Translations under genes and position numbers: made by a program | Notes under the pieces: generated by a model | The model's input: the letters and a program-made list of their open reading frames with translations, nothing else | Told to the model about the DNA's origin: nothing | The model's database searches: none | Origin: a virus | Virus record (IMG/VR): IMGVR_UViG_3300037584_001021 | Span: 1-24,648 of that record | Strand: one strand, 5' to 3' | DNA: 24,648 bases | Part shown: piece by piece, positions 7,373 through 14,563 of the stretch | Numbering within the stretch: position 1 is the stretch's first letter | Layout of the letters: each line of letters starts with the position of its first letter

Positions 7373-7394
7373 GAGGGCAAGTTGCCCTGCCCTC
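7373..7394 (-). terminator. Hairpin after the decoration gene: weak terminator or attenuator
   Basis: Positions 7373-7379 and 7388-7394 form a perfect seven-base-pair GC-rich stem around an eight-base loop, about 14 bases after the stop of the gene at 7408-7860. The following minus-strand sequence (TTGATAATTA) is only modestly T-rich, so termination would be partial. It could lower transcription after the abundant capsid genes or protect their mRNA end. Confidence 0.45.
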
Positions 7395-7407
7395 CCGAAG
7401 TTAGTTG

Positions 7408-7860
7408 TTACGTACCAGTTGTTACACTAGCAGTCTGCTTTGGACCTGTTCCAATGTCACACATAATTGCTATGACTCTGAAACGACCTGCAGTAACGCC
7501 TGCACCCAATGCTTTAACTTGGATTGCGTCAGCAGCGATAACTGTGTTGATACCTGCAGCTTTTAAATTAAACTGGTATATCGCATCAGCATTACCATCT
7601 ACTCCGTCAGCAAACGCATCAATGTCAGTACTTAAACCAACATCGTAAGTTAAACCTGATCCACCTGCTTCAAGAACGTCAAGACATCCACCGATAACAA
7701 TTGTGTTATCTGGCACATCGATCATCTTTACAACGTCATTTGCAGAAAGATTTTGGTCGGCTGCATCAAAGATTCTTGATTGAACCATGTAAGGTCTTGG
7801 CACATTGCCCGGATGTCCTACAGTTCCACCACCTGCGATGGTATGATTATAATCAGTCAT
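7408..7860 (-). CDS. Probable capsid decoration or head-associated protein
   Basis: A 150-residue protein directly downstream of the major capsid gene with a strong purine-rich ribosome site (AAGGGGG, 8 bases before the ATG). After a Gly-rich N-terminus (HTIAGGGTVGHPGN) it is a compact beta-rich, acidic protein (DVVKMIDVPDNTIVIGGCLD, TYDVGLSTDIDAFADG). Size, position and expected high expression fit a head decoration or stabilisation protein. No named family is recognised with certainty. Confidence 0.6.
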   Translation of the reverse strand: MTDYNHTIAGGGTVGHPGNVPRPYMVQSRIFDAADQNLSANDVVKMIDVPDNTIVIGGCLDVLEAGGSGLTYDVGLSTDIDAFADGVDGNADAIYQFNLKAAGINTVIAADAIQVKALGAGVTAGRFRVIAIMCDIGTGPKQTASVTTGT

Positions 7861-7873
7861 TAATTAATCCCCC

Positions 7874-8851
7874 TTACGCAAAATCTATGACGCCACGAAC
7901 TATTGCTTCTGGTCTTAAAACTTTTCTACCAAAAACGTGTAGTCCTCTAACGACATCAGAGAATGATTCAGTTGAACGTACCACTTCAGTCTTTGCGATG
8001 TGAGACGCTGTAGAAGTACTAGAGATATGTCCTGCCATGATAACGTTCTCAGAAGCGTCTGTAGCGACACCTGATAATGTTACTTGGTCAGTACCTGCTG
8101 TACTATTTAACGCAGTAGACTTGTAGCATCTAAATCCTGCAAGTGTACCCGGAGTTGCAAGTCCGTTTCTTAGGTTTGAAGACGCATCGCCAGTTACCTG
8201 TACTTCTGCCATCTTGTTACCTGCTTGAAACATCTTCTCGTAGAAGATCGGAGGAGCAACAAACCATCTGTTCTCTTCTGGTACAGACTGATCATCAAGC
8301 ACTCTAGCCATTAATAGCATGAGGTTGATACCTGCATCATCTGTTTCTACGTTAATAGGAGCAGATGCTGTACCTAAAGCTGAATTAGTAGTTGTTAATC
8401 CACCTGATAAACTTGCATCGTCAGCACCAGCAATACCTGCACCGTCTGACATAGCCTGTAGTATGTTGGCATCGAATTTTCTCTTTAGAGCAAAAGCACC
8501 TGAAGAAGTTGCTAATGCTTCAAAGTTGACATGTGAATGTCTTTCTTCGATGTCATCGATTTTAAATGCAAAAGCATTTGCTTGGTCAACGGTCATTGTT
8601 ATCTGATCGTCTGCCAAGTCTTGTGCGTTAACCACAGAACCTCTTGTGTACGCTGACACAGTAAGTGTTGGTTCTTTTATAATGTTAACAGTGTCGCCAA
8701 AGTTTTCAATTTCGCCAGTATAGTCGGTATTCGTAATATCTTCTGCAACCGAAGCTCTACGGAAGAACTTAAGAACTTTTTGGCTAAAAATTGAGGGAGC
8801 AAAGTTACCTGACGGTAAGTTAGCATACCCTGCAGCTGTATCAAAAGCCAT
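7874..8851 (-). CDS. Major capsid protein (HK97-fold type)
   Basis: This 325-residue protein should form the icosahedral shell. The start, MAFDTAAGYANLPSGNFAPS followed by a KVLKFFRRASV stretch, the central DDQITMTVDQANAFAFKIDD and the following E-R-H-S-H are typical of capsid proteins in marine podovirus-like contigs. Length is normal for a capsid protein without a prohead-protease-cleaved N-arm. The ribosome site AAGGA is 7 bases before the ATG. It follows the scaffold gene, as in P22- and T7-like phages. The fold class is inferred from family resemblance. Confidence 0.85.
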   Translation of the reverse strand: MAFDTAAGYANLPSGNFAPSIFSQKVLKFFRRASVAEDITNTDYTGEIENFGDTVNIIKEPTLTVSAYTRGSVVNAQDLADDQITMTVDQANAFAFKIDDIEERHSHVNFEALATSSGAFALKRKFDANILQAMSDGAGIAGADDASLSGGLTTTNSALGTASAPINVETDDAGINLMLLMARVLDDQSVPEENRWFVAPPIFYEKMFQAGNKMAEVQVTGDASSNLRNGLATPGTLAGFRCYKSTALNSTAGTDQVTLSGVATDASENVIMAGHISSTSTASHIAKTEVVRSTESFSDVVRGLHVFGRKVLRPEAIVRGVIDFA

Positions 8852-8880
8852 TTTCTTATCCTTCCTCTATTTGAGGTTAG

Positions 8881-9759
8881 TTATTGAGTTATTCGCCCTT
8901 CTGCTCGTGCTTGATCGATTTCTTTTTCAAGTTTTTCAAACTCCCACGATTTCAGCTTGGCGATGTCTGCCATCTTCCAAATCTTTTTGTTTGCATTTTT
9001 GTCAATCGGAACTTCTCTAGAACTTGGTGTTCTGACTGCTTCAGCCGCAGACGCATTAGATTTGTTAGACTTTGTTTTTAAGCCAGTATCGGCTTTGTAA
9101 AGATCAAGAACTCTGATTGCCCATTTGCTATCAGTATTATTCTTAGTTATACCCTCAGAAATTGAGGTTGGCTGTTCATCAAGCCACAAAAGAAACTTTT
9201 CGTTATTCCTGATATCATTAAAGTCAGGGTGTGCGGCAAGTAATACTTTGTATGCACTTTGAACTTCCATTTCCTTCTCACGACCTTTTATAGTTTCAAG
9301 TTCCTTTTTTAAACTTTCAGATTGTTCTTTAGCTTGCATTGCCGCTACGGTTTGCACTACTGCATACACATCTGGATACTTACCTTTGAACTCTTCTAGT
9401 TCATCTGGACTTTTGGGAAGCTTGATTGAAGGGTCTAAATCCATCTGTTCTGCAGTTGTCTTCAACGCTTCTTTCTCACTTTTCCATTCTTGAAGTTTAT
9501 TGTCATAATGTTTTTTTAAGTCATCATAACGTTTCTTATAATCGTGTTCAGGACTCTCTTCCTGTTTAGTTTCCACAAAACCTTCTTGTTGGGTAGCTTC
9601 TTCTTGAGTGCCAACATCTTCTGCTTTTGCTTCTACTTCATCCTCATCTTCTTTATCAACTTCCTCTCGGTATTTGTTTTTATAAAGATTTGGATTATTT
9701 ATTACTCCAAAGGAGTCATTGGGTTTAAATGCTCTTGCACCTTTTACTTGTTTTGCCAT
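8881..9759 (-). CDS. Capsid scaffolding protein
   Basis: A 292-residue, highly charged, mostly helical protein directly before the capsid gene. Residues 33-75 are very acidic (KEDEDEVEAKAEDVGTQEEA). Predicted coiled coil follows (about 76-110 and 140-170). A basic region near residues 225-265 and a short C-terminal helix follow; in other phages the scaffold C-terminus binds the capsid. It would direct procapsid assembly and then leave. The ATG has GAGGT nearby and lies 19 bases after an unusual tandem-hairpin element (9779-9843). Confidence 0.8.
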   Translation of the reverse strand: MAKQVKGARAFKPNDSFGVINNPNLYKNKYREEVDKEDEDEVEAKAEDVGTQEEATQQEGFVETKQEESPEHDYKKRYDDLKKHYDNKLQEWKSEKEALKTTAEQMDLDPSIKLPKSPDELEEFKGKYPDVYAVVQTVAAMQAKEQSESLKKELETIKGREKEMEVQSAYKVLLAAHPDFNDIRNNEKFLLWLDEQPTSISEGITKNNTDSKWAIRVLDLYKADTGLKTKSNKSNASAAEAVRTPSSREVPIDKNANKKIWKMADIAKLKSWEFEKLEKEIDQARAEGRITQ

Positions 9760-9778
9760 TGTATTTACCTCATTTATT

Positions 9779-9843
9779 GCAGTGCCACATGGCTGTGGGT
9801 AGCTGCTTCGGATGTCAGGGCCAGATATTACTGGGTAGCTGAC
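9779..9843 (-). promoter_or_regulatory. Tandem-hairpin RNA element in the scaffold gene leader
   Basis: Two consecutive minus-strand hairpins share one architecture. Hairpin 1 has outer stem 9839-9843 with 9814-9818, inner stem 9831-9834 with 9821-9824, and loop 9825-9830. Hairpin 2 has outer stem 9803-9806 with 9779-9782, inner stem 9794-9798 with 9785-9789, and loop 9790-9793. In both, the left side of the internal loop is CTAC and the right side is two bases (CC or CA). A seven-base linker, ATCCGAA, joins them. The 10-base direct repeat CAGCTACCCA (9832-9841 and 9796-9805) comes from this shared design. The element is visibly richer in G and C than its surroundings. Confidence 0.6.
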
Positions 9844-9849
9844 GAATTC

Positions 9850-12147
9850 TTATCTGAACGCAGGTCTTGCTCCACCTGTTTCATATGCACTTCCCCTACC
9901 TAAGAATGATCCACCTGTTGATTCAGGTATTTTTCTTGGAGGTTGAATGTCATCATTGTTTACACTAACAAAACTTTCTTCTACTTGAGTAGGCGTTTCA
10001 TCAGCTAGTTTAAAATCTTTTGGTTTGTAATATATATGTGCAAAAACTTTATTTTTAGGATTTACAGTTCTGCCTGTTTCTATATACTCACCAGATTGTA
10101 CTTTAGATTTAAAATCTTTTGCTTCCGATGAAGTAGGATTTTTAAAAAATAAAGCACCTTTTGTAAAATCTTTTCTAGAACCTGCCACTATGTCTTCTGC
10201 AATATTACGTACTTTTAAATACCTGTCTTCATTCTGTTTAAATCTTTTTAAAGTGTTTCTAAATTTTGTTGGTTCTAAAGCATTAAATTGAAATATTTTA
10301 TTTTTACCATAAGTTTTCTTGCTAAGTTCTTCGGCTAAAGAATTTCCAAAATCTTTGTACCCTTCTGCCATTGCTCTGTTCCTGAACACATGACCTACGC
10401 CTTCTAGTCCTTCATCTCCAAGAACATCTGCTTCACCTTCCATAGCTATAGCTAAAGCATCTTCTAAAGGGAGATTATTAAGTATTTTATCTATTTCTTT
10501 TCTGGCTTCTTCTGGAGAAGAATAAAAATCTTTAAACTTAACATTTTTTATAGTAACACCAAACTCATCTTCTGTGTTACCACCTTCTTGCATACCTATA
10601 AAACCACCTTCTGCTACCCGTTGAGCTTCAGCATTTTCTTGTCTGCGAGATACTTCTTTTTTGCCACGATTATTTATTTTTTCTAACTTGTCATATCCTA
10701 TAACTTTAGCTATCTCTGGAGGAACAACAACCTCTCCTCGTGATATCATTATATCAACTTGTTCTTTTGTAGGTATGTTAGCTGCTTGAGCAGTCCTATC
10801 AGTTCCTGCATCTATATCAGCTTGAGCTACTATCTCATAAGCCTTGACTAACATGTCTTTGATATCTTCTTTACCTGCAAATTCTACTGCAGGTGCGTTA
10901 ATTACAAATGTTCCTTCAGGTACTTCTTTAGGTATATCATCAGCTATAGTTTGTTGTTCGGTAAATTGATCAGGGGGTCCTCCGATAAATCCCATTTCGC
11001 CAGTAGGTGCTTGTTGTTGTGTAGGATCACCACCCATTTGCATACCTACAGAACCACCTTTTTTGAACATAGAACCATAGTCATCTGCTCCACCACCACC
11101 AGTATTACTATCAAATCCACTATCATTGTTATTATTGTTATCACTATCATTGTTATCATTTGACGAAAATATACCTGTTGCACTGTACTGTGAACCTGCA
11201 GGTGCTGCACCAGTTGGGTTACCTGTTGGACTGTAGGATGAATACCCCACACCTGCTTGGGCTGCATCAGTAACAGTATCAAATGTATCCACACTTATGG
11301 TAGATGGATCACTGATAACACTCGTTGATCCTAACCCACCAAAGGGATCAACAGATTCATTATAAACTTCTTGTTCATCTAACATGTCCATAAACTCTGT
11401 TGGAGAAAGTACACTAACGTCAGGAACATTTACGCCAGTGTAAGTTTTACCAATTCCAAATAGTCCGGGAGTCACACTGACTAAGTCACCTTGATAATAC
11501 CCCTGAGCATATCCGGGAACTCCTTGTGATATTTTATCAGCCACGCTGTAGTGAGTTGACATTAATGAATTAGATACTTGACCTAATAAACCACTTCCCA
11601 TCGCAACATTTTGACCATAAGGGTCTTGCATTGTAGGTCCTATAATTCCTGATATCATTCCAAATGCAGGACTACCAAGAACACTTCCGACATTGGCAGC
11701 CATTTTAGCTGCTTCCATTTGTCCAGCCATAGCTAAACCTAGTGGTGCTGTACTTACTACTCCTTGTGCTATTGCATCAGTAGAAAATCCTGCAATAGCT
11801 GCACCGACAGGATTTGATTGAGCAAAGTCAGATTTAGCTCTATCTCTCTCTGTTCCAAAAGCTACTTGTCCTGCTGTTTGACCTGCACCTACTCCTGCAA
11901 TGTCCATTGCTTGATTAGCATCGGCTATAGCTTGTGAAGGACCTGTAACAGATACACCTGAAGCTCCTAATCCACCTATGTCTGCTACTTGAGGTCTATC
12001 TTGAGTTTCATTTTCAGAGTTTTCTTGTTCTTCTTTAGATGTCTCTACTTCTATGTTGTTTTCTTGCAAAGCATCTTTAGCTCGTTTTCTATTTCTAGCT
12101 CGACTAAGTAAAAAATCAAATTGTGGATTTCCAGTGCTAAATGCCAT
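9850..12147 (-). CDS. Large virion protein with C-terminal SleB-type cell-wall hydrolase
   Basis: This 765-residue protein has three parts. Residues 1-350 are Ala/Gly/Gln-rich, with several weakly hydrophobic stretches, ending in an Asn/Asp tract (about 327-348). The middle (about 360-520) holds GGSVGMQMGG and a conserved segment (IGYDKLEKINNRGKKEVSRR) that I know from marine phage virion proteins. The C-terminus (about 555-705) resembles the SleB/hydrolase-2 family: LAIAMEGEADVLGDEG with the likely catalytic Glu at 570 or 572, VFRNRA, FQFNA, ALFFKNP and HIYY at 704. Such a domain would let the particle cut peptidoglycan during DNA entry. Its place between portal and scaffold suggests an internal or ejected protein. 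Confidence 0.7.
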   Translation of the reverse strand: MAFSTGNPQFDFLLSRARNRKRAKDALQENNIEVETSKEEQENSENETQDRPQVADIGGLGASGVSVTGPSQAIADANQAMDIAGVGAGQTAGQVAFGTERDRAKSDFAQSNPVGAAIAGFSTDAIAQGVVSTAPLGLAMAGQMEAAKMAANVGSVLGSPAFGMISGIIGPTMQDPYGQNVAMGSGLLGQVSNSLMSTHYSVADKISQGVPGYAQGYYQGDLVSVTPGLFGIGKTYTGVNVPDVSVLSPTEFMDMLDEQEVYNESVDPFGGLGSTSVISDPSTISVDTFDTVTDAAQAGVGYSSYSPTGNPTGAAPAGSQYSATGIFSSNDNNDSDNNNNNDSGFDSNTGGGGADDYGSMFKKGGSVGMQMGGDPTQQQAPTGEMGFIGGPPDQFTEQQTIADDIPKEVPEGTFVINAPAVEFAGKEDIKDMLVKAYEIVAQADIDAGTDRTAQAANIPTKEQVDIMISRGEVVVPPEIAKVIGYDKLEKINNRGKKEVSRRQENAEAQRVAEGGFIGMQEGGNTEDEFGVTIKNVKFKDFYSSPEEARKEIDKILNNLPLEDALAIAMEGEADVLGDEGLEGVGHVFRNRAMAEGYKDFGNSLAEELSKKTYGKNKIFQFNALEPTKFRNTLKRFKQNEDRYLKVRNIAEDIVAGSRKDFTKGALFFKNPTSSEAKDFKSKVQSGEYIETGRTVNPKNKVFAHIYYKPKDFKLADETPTQVEESFVSVNNDDIQPPRKIPESTGGSFLGRGSAYETGGARPAFR

Positions 12148-12367
12148 TGTTATTTTTGACTTTCTCTACGTTATTCTTGAGGTTGAGTAGGGTTTCCAGT
12201 AAAACCAGCTTCCCCTGCAGTTGGCGTAGCTCCGACTCCGATTGTGCCATCGCCAGACCCTTGACCGTTAGTTCCTTTAGGTTGAGGAGGTACTCCTCCA
12301 GACCCTGCCATATCTGTTGGTTGTTGACTAGGGGGGCTACCTTCTTCGCCTGTTCCTTGTTGAGCAT
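12137..12367 (-). CDS. 76-residue helical protein nested out of frame in the portal 3' end
   Basis: This frame starts inside the portal gene, shifted by one base, and runs past the portal stop to overlap the next start by 11 bases. AAAGG(G) stands about 10 bases before its ATG. The product (MLNKEQAKKVAPLVNNQQIW, then GLEEYLLNLKELTVKGLAMA, ending NNVEKVKNNNGI) is a well-formed amphipathic helical protein. It resembles small proteins I recall from the same place in related phages. The portal frame across the overlap is low-complexity Gly/Pro/Gln, as expected if the nested frame is the constrained one. Function unknown; an assembly chaperone or portal accessory is possible. Confidence 0.65.
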   Translation of the reverse strand: MLNKEQAKKVAPLVNNQQIWQGLEEYLLNLKELTVKGLAMAQSESELRQLQGKLVLLETLLNLKNNVEKVKNNNGI

Positions 12368-14306
12368 TTTGTTGCATCCCTTTCAATATCTCTGCGTAAA
12401 TCTGTGCTTCATTTACATCGTTAACTAAACTATCTGGATCAATGTCTTGTGATATAGCTAACTCTCTCATTAAGTTTGGTATCTTAACAAATGGTGCAAG
12501 GGTAGGATTCATAACTGTTTGCAACAAGGCTGTTAGTCTTTGACTTCTTACTTCTTTCTGCATTACTGCAGCTACCCCACGAGGTTTGATTTCTAAATCA
12601 CCTTCTATGTCTTCAGCAGTATCATTAAACTGCATGTTCCATTGAAAGTAAGCTTCTCCCATAGGTTTTAGTAGATAATCGTCTATATTCTTTATAACTG
12701 TTTTCATCGACAAGCCTGCAGAACCCATCAACATTGATAACCCCGATGCTGTACGACCTGTGCCTGTTACTCCAGTTTGTCCGTGCATGATTGAAGGTAT
12801 ACCTGTCTCCTCGTCTGCAAGTTGGCGAGATATCTGATACATTTGTATATTCTCACCTGCAGTGTTCGGAAACTTAAGACCATTGATTGCAGTTCCTGTT
12901 ACACCCGACTGTCTTCGGAATATCTTTCCGGGAAATATGTCCATGTTCTGTCCGGGAACTAAGCTTGCTTCATCCACATCAAATACAAGATTACCTGCAA
13001 GTGCTAAGTTATCGATAGCCATTCTTACGTGACCATTCATAAGCATCTGTGCATCTTCCATGTTTTCTGCTACACCAACACCCCACATTTGATATGGGTT
13101 GATTTCATATGGAAATACTTGGTATGGTATTCTCGATGGTGTAAATGGATTAAGAACACATCTAAGTATCATTGTCCCACATACCCACACGTTTACAGGT
13201 ATTTGATCTAAATCCGATATACCTTGTGGTAAAGTTAAGCCTGCTTCATCAGCAAATTTAGCATCAACCACTCCCCAGTACTCAAGAATTTCAAATCTAC
13301 TTTCTTGATAGTATGGCTCTGTTTCATCTTCACGAATAGTATCTTCATAGTATTTGTCTTCGTAGTTAGGGCCTTTTGCAAGACACTCTTCTATCGCATC
13401 AACATCAAAGTGAGGTCGCTGTGAAAGACTACGAAGTTGTTGTCTATTCATGCGATGTCTTTGTATTACATACTCACAATCTTCTATACTTGTAGCAGAC
13501 GGATCAGGATGAAAATCCCACACAGATACAGATTCTATTCTTGGCACTGCTTTTTCATAGGGCATATATTCTCTGTTGCCTTCTTCATCTCTTTGCCACT
13601 TATGTACTTTCTTGTTAAAGTTGAAAGGACCTTTAACTACTCCTGTACCAAGAAGAGATGCTTCAAATATAGCGTGACGAAAAACATTGACTGCGTTACT
13701 GTCAAGTAACTGATCATGTATCATCTGTTCCATCTTACGTGCAGCTTCGGCAGAAGGACTTATTTGAGGTTCACCTGCTTTTGCAGGACCTTCAACAAGA
13801 GGTGCGTTTGGAAATTTACTTTCCATGCCACCTAAGAAATCCATTGATGGTGTTGCTTGTGTTGCTCCCGGAGGTAATTCTCTACCATCACCCTCATACC
13901 CATACAAGTCTTGAGGTGGAGGTGCTACCTGATCAATTGGAGTTTCCAAGTGAGCAAACTTTGCTACGCCTTCTGGAACGGGTGTGTCTTCTACAACAAT
14001 AGGAAACTTTTTGTTGGCAAATAATATGTCAACAATCTGCCCATACGCTGCGAGAACTTTAGTTTTGGTTATTCTGACAAATACTTTTGATCGTTCAGAA
14101 TCACGATATTGTGTGGTAGAATCGTAGATACCACGAAAGTTTTTGTAGGCTTGTAGCCATCTTTGTTCGTGAGAACGTCTACCATTTTCAGAGTCTTCAA
14201 ATTTACTCTTTACATACCCTGCAAGTCCCGGCATAATATCTGCCGCATTGGACATAGGAAGAGGAGAATCAGACTCTTCATCTGAATTTAAAAAGTTATC
14301 AGCCAT
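12171..14306 (-). CDS. Portal protein
   Basis: A 711-residue protein, in the size range of P22-like portals. It would form the dodecameric ring at one capsid vertex through which DNA is packaged and ejected. The helical start (PGLAGYVKSKFEDSENGRRS, HEQRWLQAYKNFRGIYD), the section on conversion of a wing region (VSVWDFHPDPSATSIEDCEY) and the stem region (RTASGLSMLMGSAGLSMKTV) are characteristic. AGGA is 7 bases before the ATG. The last 65 residues are disordered Gly/Pro/Gln-rich sequence and coincide with a second reading frame. Order after the terminase supports the call. Confidence 0.85.
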   Translation of the reverse strand: MADNFLNSDEESDSPLPMSNAADIMPGLAGYVKSKFEDSENGRRSHEQRWLQAYKNFRGIYDSTTQYRDSERSKVFVRITKTKVLAAYGQIVDILFANKKFPIVVEDTPVPEGVAKFAHLETPIDQVAPPPQDLYGYEGDGRELPPGATQATPSMDFLGGMESKFPNAPLVEGPAKAGEPQISPSAEAARKMEQMIHDQLLDSNAVNVFRHAIFEASLLGTGVVKGPFNFNKKVHKWQRDEEGNREYMPYEKAVPRIESVSVWDFHPDPSATSIEDCEYVIQRHRMNRQQLRSLSQRPHFDVDAIEECLAKGPNYEDKYYEDTIREDETEPYYQESRFEILEYWGVVDAKFADEAGLTLPQGISDLDQIPVNVWVCGTMILRCVLNPFTPSRIPYQVFPYEINPYQMWGVGVAENMEDAQMLMNGHVRMAIDNLALAGNLVFDVDEASLVPGQNMDIFPGKIFRRQSGVTGTAINGLKFPNTAGENIQMYQISRQLADEETGIPSIMHGQTGVTGTGRTASGLSMLMGSAGLSMKTVIKNIDDYLLKPMGEAYFQWNMQFNDTAEDIEGDLEIKPRGVAAVMQKEVRSQRLTALLQTVMNPTLAPFVKIPNLMRELAISQDIDPDSLVNDVNEAQIYAEILKGMQQNAQQGTGEEGSPPSQQPTDMAGSGGVPPQPKGTNGQGSGDGTIGVGATPTAGEAGFTGNPTQPQE

Positions 14307-14315
14307 TAATAAATC

Positions 14316-14543
14316 CTAGCTAAAATAGTTTTTGTCGTCTGCCATTGCAAATAAAGAAGCTTCAACAGTTGGTTTAGACTGTTTCTTTGGCATATCAACT
14401 TGTAACTCATTGTTACCGTTGTTTGACGTATCAAAGTCCATTCCTTCTCTAGTTAACTGATTTGATCCCATTGGGTCATCAACTGAAGTTTTGTCACTGC
14501 CCATTATATATGCAGCACCGTAGTTATAATCGTTGTTTGGCAT
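14316..14543 (-). CDS. Small acidic hypothetical protein
   Basis: A 75-residue product with a clear ribosome site (AGGAG before the ATG) between the recombinase-like gene and the portal. It is hydrophilic and rich in Asn, Asp and Met (MPNNDYNYGAAYIMG at the start, PKKQSKPTVEASLFAMADD near the end), with no membrane segment or cysteine. It may be an internal or portal-associated head protein by position alone. No family recognised. Confidence 0.65.
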   Translation of the reverse strand: MPNNDYNYGAAYIMGSDKTSVDDPMGSNQLTREGMDFDTSNNGNNELQVDMPKKQSKPTVEASLFAMADDKNYFS

Positions 14544-14563
14544 TTTTGTCTCCTATATACCAG

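Noticed and set aside
11100-11165. Short repeats resembling a CRISPR or microsatellite
   Set aside because: They are in-frame Asn/Asp codons in a low-complexity linker, with no unique spacers.
11046-11294. An 82-codon minus-strand frame inside the 765-residue virion protein gene
   Set aside because: Its product is an irregular Ile/Val/Gln/Met-rich string created by the Asn/Asp codon tract in the real frame, and it has no ribosome site or partner gene.
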